Source: Verrucomicrobiota bacterium (GTDB taxonomy: Bacteria; Verrucomicrobiota; Verrucomicrobiia; Opitutales; Opitutaceae). Taken from it: a stretch of DNA of 35,293 nucleotides. Positions 15,780-24,206 of the stretch are shown here, piece after piece (positions within the stretch are counted from its first letter, which is position 1; each line of letters starts with the position of its first letter). The notes below the pieces were generated by a model that worked only from the letters and a program-made list of their open reading frames with translations, was not told where the DNA came from and searched no databases. The stretch spans positions 1 to 35,293 of the forward strand of contig CANIWJ010000033.1 of the NCBI GenBank assembly GCA_947471035.1, read 5' to 3'. Made by a program: the position numbers and the translations under genes.

Positions 15780-18308
15780 ATGACAAGTATCCCTTGTTAC
15801 CGCGTTTTTCCTTCCGCCGCCGCCGCCGCCCGCCACACTGGCCGTTTCCGCATGCTGCGCTTTTTGCTCCCGCCCAACCTTCCCGCCGCCGCCATCCGCG
15901 ACGCCATCCCGGTCAAAGTCGAGTTCGACCCCGCCACGCCGCCCCCGCCCGCGCAACTGCCCGCCCTAGCCCTGCTCTCCCGCATCTGCGGCGGCGCCCC
16001 CACCCCGCCGCCCTTCGTCCAGCTCACCCGCACCCAGCTGCGCGAACTGGTCAACGCCCTCTCCGGCCAGCCCGTCTTCGCCGCTATCGCCGAACCCACC
16101 AAAACCCTGCTCTGGCTCGGCCCCCGTCTGCGTGGCGTGAGCGAGCACTTAACCGCCGCGACCCCGCTCCCCAGCACACCGCCCCCGACCGCCGCCTCCG
16201 CCGGGCCGCGCTCCCTCTCGATGCGCACCCCGCGCATCGTGCCCCAAGACGAACCGCTCACTCCGATGTTGGTCGATGGCAGCGAGCATTTCCTCGCCAT
16301 CTCCCTGCCCTCCCGCGAAGCCCCCGCCTACGCGGCCGCCCGCGAACTGCTTTCCGCCCAGGGTTTCGCCCTCGATCCGTCCTCCAAAAAGTGGTGGCTG
16401 CGCGACCGCCACAAGGTGCTCAACTTCCTCGCCCAGCACGGCGACACCCTCCGCACCCGCTTCCACGCCGACTTCACTCCCAACTACGACAAAAACGCCT
16501 CCCTCCTCGCCACCGCCGAGGTCGAGACCAAGGTCACCGACGCCGGCGACGGCGAATTCTCCGTCACTGTCGGTCTCGCCGCCGGCAAAGTCACCGAGGA
16601 GGATCTGCGCAACGCCCTCGCCACCGGTCGCCGCTTCGTCGAGGACGGGAAAAAGATATACCTCCTCCCGCCCGACCAGCTCGAACGCCTGGGCAAGGCC
16701 CAGGCCGCGCTCGCCGGCGGCACCGCCGCCCCCCTCGTCGCCCGCAAGGTCCAACGCGTCACCGCCGCCCGGATACCCGAGCTTCAGGAAATGCTCGACG
16801 AGCTCTCGCCCGACTACCAGCCGCCCGCCGCCTGGCGCCGTCGCGCCGAGGCCCTCCGCGACCTAGAAAAACTGGAGGCCGCCCCCCTGCCCCCGACCTT
16901 CGCCGCCACCCTTCGCCCCTACCAGCAAATCGGCGTCGCCTGGCTCTGGCATCTTCACCGCCACGATCTCGGCGGCATCCTCGCCGACGAAATGGGCCTG
17001 GGCAAAACCGCCCAGGCCATCGCCCTGCTCTCCGCCATCGCCCACGCCGCGCCGGAGAAAAAACGCCAGCCCTCCCTCGTGGTCTGCCCCGCCTCTCTGG
17101 TCGAAAACTGGCGGCGCGAGGCCGCCCGCTTCGCCCCCGCCCTGCGCGTCTTCGTACACCACGGCAGCAACCGCCTCCCCTCCGTCGCCGCCGCCAGCGA
17201 CTACGACATGTTTATCACCTCCTATGGCACCCTCGGCCGCGACTCCGAGCTGTTTTCTGAGATAGACCTCGCCACCCTGATCGCCGACGAGGCCCAGCAC
17301 GCCAAAAACCGCCGCTCGCTCAACGCCCGCGCCCTGCGCTCGCTTCACGCCCGCAGCCGCCTGCTCCTCACCGGCACCCCGGTGGAAAACTCGCTCGAAG
17401 ACTTGCGCACCCTCTTCGAGATCGTGCTGCCCGGCTACGTGGACGCCAAACTGCCCGCCGCCGCCGGTTCCGGGGTCAAAACCACCGACCGCGACTGGCA
17501 GGACGAACGCCTGCGCCGCCAGACCGCGCCCTACATCCTGCGCCGCACCAAGTCCGCCGTCGCCACCGAGCTCCCGCCCAAGATCGAGCAAGTCATCCAC
17601 TGCACGCCCACCAGCGAGCAACTCGCGCTCTACAACGAATACCAGCGCAAATCCGAGGACCAGCTCAACGCTCTCGCCGCCGACGGCGCTTCGGAAAACT
17701 CCCAGCGCATGGCCACCCTCACCCAGCTCCTCCGCCTGCGCCAGATCTGCTGCGATCCGCGCCTGGTCGAGCAAATGGCCGAGGCCTCGTCGTCGTCCAA
17801 ACTCGAAGCCTTCCGCGAGCTACTGGCCGAAGCGGTGGACGACGGTCACCGCCTGCTCGTCTTCTCCCAATTCACCAGCCTGCTCGGCCTCCTCCGCGAC
17901 GAGTTGGATAAACAGGAACTCACCTACTGCTACCTCGACGGCTCCACCCCGCAGAAACAGCGTCAGGCCGAGGTGGACCGCTACAACAACTCGCCCGACA
18001 TCCCCGTCTTCCTCATCTCGCTCAAGGCGGGCGGCACCGGACTTAACCTTACCGGCGCGGATACGGTGGTGCACTTCGACCCGTGGTGGAATCCCGCCGC
18101 CGAGGCCCAGGCCACGGATCGAGCGCACCGCATCGGCCAGACCAAGGTCGTTACCAGCTACAAGCTGATCTGCACCGGCACGGTGGAGGAAAAGGTCATG
18201 ATGATGCAGGACGAAAAACGACGTCTGCTGGCCGACGTCTTCGAAGCCAGCGACGCGGTGAACGCCAAACTCACCCTAGCCGACCTGCGCAGCCTGCTCG
18301 TGGGTTAG
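15780..18308 (+). CDS. SNF2-family DEAD/DEAH-type helicase
   Basis: An 842-residue SNF2/RapA-type DNA translocase. The C-terminal ~460 residues hold the two RecA-like lobes. Motif I is DEMGLGKT (Lys ~409); motif II is DEAQ (about 503-506) in place of the more common DEAH; motif III is LLLTGTPVENS. Motifs IV-VI are LLVFSQFTSLL, LISLKAGGTGLNLTGADTVV and DRAHRIGQTK. The N-terminal ~370 residues are family-specific and rich in Ala and Pro. Such proteins move along double-stranded DNA and displace bound proteins; bacterial roles include transcription recycling and defence. ATG 15780 is taken as the start, though ATG 15852 (MLRFLLPPN) is an equal candidate. It lies 194 bp before hsdR on the same strand. 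Confidence 0.88.
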   Translation: MTSIPCYRVFPSAAAAARHTGRFRMLRFLLPPNLPAAAIRDAIPVKVEFDPATPPPPAQLPALALLSRICGGAPTPPPFVQLTRTQLRELVNALSGQPVFAAIAEPTKTLLWLGPRLRGVSEHLTAATPLPSTPPPTAASAGPRSLSMRTPRIVPQDEPLTPMLVDGSEHFLAISLPSREAPAYAAARELLSAQGFALDPSSKKWWLRDRHKVLNFLAQHGDTLRTRFHADFTPNYDKNASLLATAEVETKVTDAGDGEFSVTVGLAAGKVTEEDLRNALATGRRFVEDGKKIYLLPPDQLERLGKAQAALAGGTAAPLVARKVQRVTAARIPELQEMLDELSPDYQPPAAWRRRAEALRDLEKLEAAPLPPTFAATLRPYQQIGVAWLWHLHRHDLGGILADEMGLGKTAQAIALLSAIAHAAPEKKRQPSLVVCPASLVENWRREAARFAPALRVFVHHGSNRLPSVAAASDYDMFITSYGTLGRDSELFSEIDLATLIADEAQHAKNRRSLNARALRSLHARSRLLLTGTPVENSLEDLRTLFEIVLPGYVDAKLPAAAGSGVKTTDRDWQDERLRRQTAPYILRRTKSAVATELPPKIEQVIHCTPTSEQLALYNEYQRKSEDQLNALAADGASENSQRMATLTQLLRLRQICCDPRLVEQMAEASSSSKLEAFRELLAEAVDDGHRLLVFSQFTSLLGLLRDELDKQELTYCYLDGSTPQKQRQAEVDRYNNSPDIPVFLISLKAGGTGLNLTGADTVVHFDPWWNPAAEAQATDRAHRIGQTKVVTSYKLICTGTVEEKVMMMQDEKRRLLADVFEASDAVNAKLTLADLRSLLVG

Positions 18309-18331
18309 GGCGTATCTGAGTTTAACCTCAG
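18308..18331. repeat. Short gap repeat, GTTTAAAC-like family
   Basis: GGGCGTATCTGAGTTTAACC followed by TCAG starts on the last base of the SNF2 stop and resembles the copies at 8238 and 14225. The rest of the 18309-18502 gap, before hsdR, shows no gene; it should contain the hsdR promoter but I cannot place it. Confidence 0.35.
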
Positions 18332-18502
18332 TCCTGCGCAAAGGTGCGCCAAGACGGAGCGCTTGCCCCATGCCCGCCCAACACCTTTGGCATGCAGGGC
18401 ACTTCTCTTTCTACCCTCAACTTTGGAAGATTCCATTGCGGCGAACGCTAATCGCGGAAAACCATCTGGTTAATCGCACCGACTCCACGCTTCCCGCTCC
18501 CC

Positions 18503-21500
18503 ATGCCGCCCAAAGTCACCTACCCCCTCCCTCCGGAACCCCGTGACTCCGCCCTCAACGAGGCCGGCATCGAAGACCTGTTCATCCAAAAGCTCCGCGA
18601 CCTCAAATACACCGACCGCCCCGACATCCACGACCGCGCCTCGTTGGAGAAAAACTTCCGCGAAAAATTTGAGGCCCTCAACCGCGTCCGCCTCACCGAC
18701 GCCGAGTTCACCCGCCTGCTCGAAGAGATCGTCACGCCCGATGTCTTCACCGCCGCCAAGACCCTCCGCCAGATCAACGCCTTCACCCGCGACGACGGCA
18801 CGCCGCTGAACTACACCCTCGTTAACATCAAGGACTGGTGCAAAAACACCTTCGAGGTCGTCCACCAGCTCCGCATCAACACCGACTACAGCCACCACCG
18901 CTACGACATCCTCCTTCTCATCAACGGCGTGCCCTGCGTGCAGATTGAGCTAAAAACCCTCACCATCAGCCCGCGCCGCGCCATGGAGCAGATCGTCGAT
19001 TACAAGAACGACCCGGGCAACGGCTACACCAAGACCCTCCTCTGCTTCCTCCAGCTCTTCATCGTCAGCAATCGCGACAGCACCTACTACTTCGCCAACA
19101 ACAACGCCCGCCACTTCTCCTTTAATCAGGACGAGCGTTTCCTGCCCATCTACCAGTTCGCCGACGAGGCCAACAAGAAGATCGCCCACCTCGACGACTT
19201 CGCCGCCACCTTCCTGGTGAAATGCACCCTCGGCCACACCATCAGCCGCTACATGGTGCTCATCCAGAGCGAGCAGAAGCTGCTCATGATGCGCCCGTAT
19301 CAGGTCTATGCGGTGAAACACCTCGTCACCTGCATCCAGCACGACAGCGGCAACGGCTTCATCTGGCACACCACCGGCAGCGGCAAGACCCTCACCTCCT
19401 TCAAGGCCGCCACCCTGCTCAAGGACAACCCCGACCTCGCCAAATGCCTCTTCGTCGTGGACCGCAAGGATCTCGACCGCCAGACCCGCGAGGAGTTCAA
19501 CCGCTTCCAGGAGGGCTGCGTCGAGGAAAACACCAACACCGCCGCCCTCGTGCGCCGCCTGCTCTCCGAGGACTACGCCGACAAGGTCATCGTCACCACC
19601 ATCCAGAAGCTCGGCCTCGCCCTCGACGAGACCAGCAAGCGCAACCAGCAGCGCAAAAAGAACGACCAGCCCACCTACAAAGAAATGCTCGCCCCGCTGC
19701 GCGACCAGCGCATCGCCTTCATCTTCGACGAGTGCCACCGCTCCCAGTTCGGCGAGAACCACCGGGCCATCAAAGAATTCTTCCCCCGGGCCCAGCTCTT
19801 CGGCTTCACCGGCACGCCCATCTTCGAGGAAAACGCCGCCCAGCAGAAGATCGAGGACACCCAGGCCTCCATGAAGACCACGGAAGACCTCTTCCAGAAA
19901 CGTCTTCACGCCTACACCATCACCCACGCCATCGAGGATGGGAACGTCCTCCGCTTCCACGTCGATTACTTCAAACCCGCCGGCAACGCGCTCCCCAAGC
20001 CCGGCGAAGCCCTCGCCAAACGCGCCGTCATCGAGGCCATCCTCCAAAAACACGACACCGCCACCGGCGGACGCCGCTTCAATTCCCTGCTCGCCACCTC
20101 CTCCATTAACGACGCCATCGAATACCACGCGCTGTTCGCCACGCTGCAGGCCGAGAAACAGAAGGCCGATCCCGACTACAAACCGCTCAACATCGCCTGC
20201 GTCTTCTCCCCGCCCGCCGAGGGCGATCCCGATGTGAAGCAGATCCAGGAAGACCTCCCGCAGGAGCAGGCCGACAACGAGGTCGAGCCCGACCAGAAAA
20301 AGGACGCCCTCCGCGCCATCCTCGCCGACTACAACACCCGCTACGGCACCAATCACCGCATCTCCGAGTTCGATCTCTACTATCAGGACGTCCAGAAGCG
20401 CATCAAAGACCAGCAGTGGCCCAACTCCGACTACCCCGCCTCGCAGAAAATCGACATCACTATCGTCGTGGACATGCTGCTCACCGGCTTCGATTCCAAA
20501 TACCTGAACACGCTCTACGTGGACAAGAACCTCAAGCACCACGGCTTGATTCAGGCCTTCTCCCGCACCAACCGCGTGCTCAACGCCACCAAGCCCTACG
20601 GCAACATCCTCGACTTCCGCCAGCAGCAGGACGCCGTCGATGCCGCCATCGCCCTCTTCTCCGGCGAGAAGACCGGCCAGCAAGCCCGCGAAATCTGGCT
20701 CGTGGACAAGGCCCCCGTGGTCATCGAGAAACTTGCCGCCGCCGTGCAGAAGCTCGACGCCTTCATGCAGTCTCAGGGCCTCGACTGCGCGCCCTCCTCC
20801 GTCGCCAACCTAAAGGGCGATGCCGCCAAAACGGTTTTCATCGAGCGTTTCAAGGAAGTCCAGCGGCTCAAAACTCAGCTCGATCAATACACCGACCTCA
20901 CCGAGGAAAACAAAGCCGCCATCGAGCAGGTGCTGCCGGACGACAGCCTGCGTGGTTTTAAGGGCCAGTATCTGGAAACCGCCAAAAAACTCAAAGAGCA
21001 GCAGGGCAAACCTGGGAGCGTCGGCGTCCCCGCCGGCTCCGATTCCGACATCGCCCAGATCGACTTCGAGTTCGTGCTCTTCGCCTCCGCCGTCATCGAT
21101 TACGACTACATCATGGGCCTCATCTCCCGCTTCTCCCAGCAAGGGCCGGGCAAGCAAAAGATGAGCCGCGAGCAGCTCATCGGCCTCATTTCGTCCGACG
21201 CCAAGTTCATGAACGAGCGCGACGACATCGCCGCCTACATCGGCACGCTCAAGGCTGGCGAAGGCCTCGGCGAGACCGCCATCCGCGACGGCTATACCCG
21301 CTTCAAAGCCGAGAAAGACGCCGCCGAACTCGCCGCCATCGCGCAAAGACACCAGCTCTCCCCCGCCGCCCTGCAAACCTTCGTGGAAGGCATCCTCGCC
21401 CGTATGATTTTCGACGGCGAACACCTGAGCGACCTCATGGCTCCGCTCGACCTCGGCTGGAAAGCCCGCACCCAGGCCGAACTCGCCCTCATGGCCGACC

Positions 21501-21568
21501 TGCACCCCCTCCTCACCAAACGCTCCGGTGGCCGCGACATCTCCGGACTCAGCGCCTACGAATCATGA
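18503..21568 (+). CDS. hsdR: Type I restriction endonuclease, R subunit
   Basis: A 1021-residue HsdR, the motor and nuclease subunit of a type I restriction complex (R2M2S). An N-terminal PD-(D/E)xK nuclease core is seen as Asp135 in YDILLLINGVP and Glu149-x-Lys151 in QIELK. The helicase motor follows: Walker A TTGSGKT (Lys295), DECHRSQ (409-415), GFTGTPIFEE and the motif VI region GLIQAFSRTNRVLN. The C-terminal ~250 residues include DFEFVLFASAVIDYDYIMGL, typical of the R-M assembly region. It cuts DNA away from the site after ATP-driven translocation when both strands are unmodified. All core residues are present. A short GC palindrome coding for PGSVGVPAG appears inserted near residue 840. 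Confidence 0.95.
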   Translation: MPPKVTYPLPPEPRDSALNEAGIEDLFIQKLRDLKYTDRPDIHDRASLEKNFREKFEALNRVRLTDAEFTRLLEEIVTPDVFTAAKTLRQINAFTRDDGTPLNYTLVNIKDWCKNTFEVVHQLRINTDYSHHRYDILLLINGVPCVQIELKTLTISPRRAMEQIVDYKNDPGNGYTKTLLCFLQLFIVSNRDSTYYFANNNARHFSFNQDERFLPIYQFADEANKKIAHLDDFAATFLVKCTLGHTISRYMVLIQSEQKLLMMRPYQVYAVKHLVTCIQHDSGNGFIWHTTGSGKTLTSFKAATLLKDNPDLAKCLFVVDRKDLDRQTREEFNRFQEGCVEENTNTAALVRRLLSEDYADKVIVTTIQKLGLALDETSKRNQQRKKNDQPTYKEMLAPLRDQRIAFIFDECHRSQFGENHRAIKEFFPRAQLFGFTGTPIFEENAAQQKIEDTQASMKTTEDLFQKRLHAYTITHAIEDGNVLRFHVDYFKPAGNALPKPGEALAKRAVIEAILQKHDTATGGRRFNSLLATSSINDAIEYHALFATLQAEKQKADPDYKPLNIACVFSPPAEGDPDVKQIQEDLPQEQADNEVEPDQKKDALRAILADYNTRYGTNHRISEFDLYYQDVQKRIKDQQWPNSDYPASQKIDITIVVDMLLTGFDSKYLNTLYVDKNLKHHGLIQAFSRTNRVLNATKPYGNILDFRQQQDAVDAAIALFSGEKTGQQAREIWLVDKAPVVIEKLAAAVQKLDAFMQSQGLDCAPSSVANLKGDAAKTVFIERFKEVQRLKTQLDQYTDLTEENKAAIEQVLPDDSLRGFKGQYLETAKKLKEQQGKPGSVGVPAGSDSDIAQIDFEFVLFASAVIDYDYIMGLISRFSQQGPGKQKMSREQLIGLISSDAKFMNERDDIAAYIGTLKAGEGLGETAIRDGYTRFKAEKDAAELAAIAQRHQLSPAALQTFVEGILARMIFDGEHLSDLMAPLDLGWKARTQAELALMADLHPLLTKRSGGRDISGLSAYES
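21015..21040. repeat. GC-rich inverted repeat inside hsdR
   Basis: GGAGCGTCGGCG (21015-21026) and CGCCGGCTCC (21031-21040) form an imperfect hairpin. It is in frame and codes for SVGVPAG just before DSDIAQIDFEF, in a stretch that separates a charged helix (KKLKEQQGK) from the conserved C-terminal domain. It looks like an in-frame insertion into a tolerant linker. Confidence 0.5.
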
Positions 21569-21600
21569 AGGGGACGATTCCAGCCTGTGCGGTCTCCGAC

Positions 21601-21624
21601 CATTTTGTTGACGCCAACAAAATG
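21601..21624. promoter_or_regulatory. Palindrome upstream of yhcG-like gene
   Basis: Arms CATTTTGTTG (21601-21610) and CAACAAAATG (21615-21624) pair perfectly around ACGC. The centre lies about 44 bp before the yhcG-like ATG in the 88-bp gap after hsdR. The same layout, with different but again complementary arm bases, stands before the rhuM-like gene at 24146-24173. It may be an operator or an RNA hairpin; no T tract follows, so a standard terminator is unlikely. Confidence 0.6.
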
Positions 21625-21656
21625 ATCCAAACCGGCGCAAACATTCAGCTTCAGCC

Positions 21657-22811
21657 ATGAGCAGCAAAAAGAAAGTATCCAAAGCGCCCCCCGGAGGGAC
21701 AAGCGACACCCGCCTGTCTCGCGGACGCACACGGCCCGGCGCCCTCTTTCCCGTGGCTCCGGCTGCCTCATCCTTGCCGCCGTCTTACGCCGCCACGCTT
21801 CAGGAAATAAAGTCCCACCTCCGCAGTGCCCGCGTCCGCGCCATCCTTGCGGCCAACCCCATCGTCATCGAAGCCTATTGGCACACCGGAAAAATTATCC
21901 TCGCCCGCCAGCAAGAAGCCGCGTGGGGGGCCAAAGTCATCGACCGCCTCGCCGCTGATCTCCAAGCAGAGTTTCCCGACATGAGTGGGCTTACCCGGCG
22001 CAACCTTTTCTCCATGAGGGCCTTTGCCGAGGCCTTCCCGGACGCCTCAATTGTGAAACGACTTGTTTCACAATTACCCTGGGGCCAGATCATCCGTCTC
22101 ATCCAGATGGTCAAAGACCCCTCCGTCCGCGAGTTCTACATCCGCGAAACCATCGCCCACGGCTGGAGCCGCGACATCCTCGAAATCCAGATCCGAAACC
22201 AGCTCCACCTCCGTGCCGGCAAAGCGCAGAACAACTTCGCCCTCACCATGCCCCCGGCGGATTCGGACATGGCCACCCAGCTCTTCAAAGACCCCTATCT
22301 CTTCGATTTTCTCGGCACCGCCGACCCTCGGCGCGAGGCCGAGGTAGAGCAGGCGCTCGTCGATCACATCCAGAAATTCCTACTGGAGCTGGGCACCGGC
22401 TTCGCCTTCGTCGGGCGGCAAGTCCCGCTGGAGGTTGGCGGCGAGGACTACCCCCTCGATCTCCTCTTCTACCACCTCAAGCTCCGCCGCTACGTCGTTA
22501 TCGAACTCAAAGCCCGCGCCTTCACCCCCGGCGATGTCGGCCAGCTGAATCTTTATCTCTCCGCCGTAGACGACCTCCTGCGCCACCCCGACGACCAGCC
22601 TACCATCGGCCTCCTGCTTTGCCGGAAAAAGAACCGCCTCGTCGCCGAATATGCCCTGCGCGGCCTCGATCAATCCATCGCCGTCGCCGAGTGGCAGACC
22701 CGCCTAACCGAGTCCCTGCCCGAAGACCTCCGTGGCAGCCTGCCCAGCATCGAGGAAATCGAAGCCGAATTGGCCGGCGACCTGCCGCACAACTCGGAGA
22801 TAAAGCCATGA
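21657..22811 (+). CDS. YhcG-family (DUF1016) PD-(D/E)xK nuclease-like protein
   Basis: A 384-residue protein with the two-part DUF1016 layout. The N-terminal helical domain (about residues 45-180) includes EAYWHTGKIILARQQ, GLTRRNLFSMRAFAEAFPD and RETIAHGWSRDILEIQIRNQ. The C-terminal nuclease domain has core residues Asp268 (YPLDLLFYHL) and Glu283-x-Lys285 (VVIELKARAF). Relatives occur beside type I restriction genes, but their reaction is not settled. The first ~40 residues are low complexity. The stop overlaps the hsdS start by ATGA, so translation of the two is coupled. A perfect DNA palindrome lies within the frame at 22049-22075. The protein is probably an accessory part of the restriction locus. 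Confidence 0.88.
   Translation: MSSKKKVSKAPPGGTSDTRLSRGRTRPGALFPVAPAASSLPPSYAATLQEIKSHLRSARVRAILAANPIVIEAYWHTGKIILARQQEAAWGAKVIDRLAADLQAEFPDMSGLTRRNLFSMRAFAEAFPDASIVKRLVSQLPWGQIIRLIQMVKDPSVREFYIRETIAHGWSRDILEIQIRNQLHLRAGKAQNNFALTMPPADSDMATQLFKDPYLFDFLGTADPRREAEVEQALVDHIQKFLLELGTGFAFVGRQVPLEVGGEDYPLDLLFYHLKLRRYVVIELKARAFTPGDVGQLNLYLSAVDDLLRHPDDQPTIGLLLCRKKNRLVAEYALRGLDQSIAVAEWQTRLTESLPEDLRGSLPSIEEIEAELAGDLPHNSEIKP
22049..22075. repeat. Perfect palindrome inside the yhcG-like frame
   Basis: AATTGTGAAAC (22049-22059) and GTTTCACAATT (22065-22075) are perfect complements around GACTT. The stretch is AT-rich within a GC-rich gene and codes for IVKRLVSQL, a position where the protein family is collinear. 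The palindrome therefore replaces rather than interrupts normal coding sequence. Confidence 0.7.
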
Positions 22812-24103
22812 GCAGTAAGACCAAAACCTCCGCCACGAAGGAGGGGGCGGCGTCCACGCTCGTGCCGAAGCTGCGGTTTCCGGAGTTTCGGGACACGGCG
22901 GCATGGGAGCCGGTAACGCTGGGAGAAGCATCCGTGCCGGTGGCTGAACGCGTAGGCCAAAGGAAACTCACGCCTGTGAGCATCTCTGCTGGGATCGGAT
23001 TCGTGCCCCAGTCCGAGAAGTTCGGGAGGGACATCTCTGGTAACCAATACCAGCTCTATACCTTGGTCCGAGATGGCGACTTCGTTTTCAACAAAGGAAA
23101 CTCGCTCAAGTTTCCCCAAGGCTGCGTTTACCTTTTGCAAGGCTGGGGACAGGTTGCCGCACCCAATGTCTTCATTTGTTTCCGACTGAAAGAAGGCTAT
23201 TCAAACGGCTTCTTTCAGAACTGCTTTGAGCAAAACCAGCATGGCAGGCAGCTCAAGCGGCACATCACGAGCGGAGCGCGGAGCAATGGCTTGCTGAATA
23301 TTAGCAAAGACACGTTCTTCGGTGTTGAAATCCCAACACCAAGCCCAGCCGAACAACAAAAAATCGCCGAGTGCCTGAGTTCGGTGGACGAGCTGATCGC
23401 CGCGCAAGCGCGGAAACTAGACGCGCTCAAGACCCATAAAAAAGGGCTGATGCAGCAGCTTTTCCCCCGCGAAGGCGAAACCCAACCCCGCCTCCGCTTC
23501 CCCGAATTCCAAAACGCCGAGGACTGGGAAGAGACCCGCTTGGGGCGACTGGGAGAACTTGTTTCCGGACTGACGTATAGCCCTGATGATGTGCGTGAGT
23601 CTGGTCTCTTGGTGTTGCGCTCATCGAACGTTCAACAGGGCGAAATTGCGCTCGATGATTGCGTCTATGTGGACCCCTCAATCAAAGGGGCAAATCTTTC
23701 GCAGCCCAACGACATACTGATTTGCGTCCGAAACGGCTCAAAAGCGTTAATTGGCAAGTGCGCTCTCATCCCTGAAGGAATGCCGTTATGCACGCACGGC
23801 GCATTCATGACAGTTTTCCGTGCTAAGACGCCCAGCTTCGTTTTTCAGCTTTTCCAATCCGAGAGATACCAGAAGCAAGTCGCAGGTGATCTCGGTGCTA
23901 CGATTAATTCGATCAACGGAGGCCAACTATTGAAGTATGAGTTCTCCGTTCCGAAACCGCCCGAACAACAACGCATCGCCGACTGCCTGACCCGCCTCGA
24001 CGACCTAATCGCCGCGCAAACCCAAACGCTCGAAGCCCTCAAGACCCACAAGCAAGGCATTATGCAGCAGCTTTTCCCCTCCCCGGAGGAAGTGGCGGTA
24101 TGA
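22808..24103 (+). CDS. hsdS: Type I restriction-modification specificity subunit
   Basis: A 431-residue HsdS with the usual two target-recognition domains. Each half begins with the same module (LRFPEF, near residues 22 and 227) and ends with a similar helical spacer: AEQQKIAECLSSVDELIAAQ, with KTHKKGLMQQLFP, in the first half; PEQQRIADCLTRLDDLIAAQ, with KTHKQGIMQQLFP, in the second. Each domain reads one half of a split DNA site, and the paired helices set the distance between halves and bind two HsdM. The halves differ strongly, so the site is asymmetric; its sequence cannot be predicted here. The start is fixed by the ATGA overlap with the yhcG-like gene. Confidence 0.94.
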   Translation: MSSKTKTSATKEGAASTLVPKLRFPEFRDTAAWEPVTLGEASVPVAERVGQRKLTPVSISAGIGFVPQSEKFGRDISGNQYQLYTLVRDGDFVFNKGNSLKFPQGCVYLLQGWGQVAAPNVFICFRLKEGYSNGFFQNCFEQNQHGRQLKRHITSGARSNGLLNISKDTFFGVEIPTPSPAEQQKIAECLSSVDELIAAQARKLDALKTHKKGLMQQLFPREGETQPRLRFPEFQNAEDWEETRLGRLGELVSGLTYSPDDVRESGLLVLRSSNVQQGEIALDDCVYVDPSIKGANLSQPNDILICVRNGSKALIGKCALIPEGMPLCTHGAFMTVFRAKTPSFVFQLFQSERYQKQVAGDLGATINSINGGQLLKYEFSVPKPPEQQRIADCLTRLDDLIAAQTQTLEALKTHKQGIMQQLFPSPEEVAV

Positions 24104-24145
24104 GCACGACACCCGCACGTTTCCGCCTCCGCGCAGCCCCGGCCG

Positions 24146-24173
24146 ACCATTTTCCTGACGTCAGGAAAATGGT
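24146..24173. promoter_or_regulatory. Perfect 28-bp palindrome upstream of rhuM-like gene
   Basis: ACCATTTTCCTGAC (24146-24159) is followed directly by its exact complement GTCAGGAAAATGGT (24160-24173). The centre is 47 bp before the rhuM-like ATG. Both this site and 21601-21624 have the frame CCGACCATTTT-NN-TGACG-N-CA-NN-AAAATG, with the inner bases swapped in pairs (GT/AC versus CC/GG). No T tract follows. Confidence 0.7.
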
Positions 24174-24206
24174 TACGCCCCGCCCGCGCCGACTCACCCT
24201 CCGCCC

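Noticed and set aside
18950..20683. 577-codon open frame antisense to hsdR
   Set aside because: It is a shadow of GC-rich codon bias in hsdR: low-complexity Val/Gly/Glu/Leu sequence, no family motifs, while the plus-strand frame has every HsdR motif.
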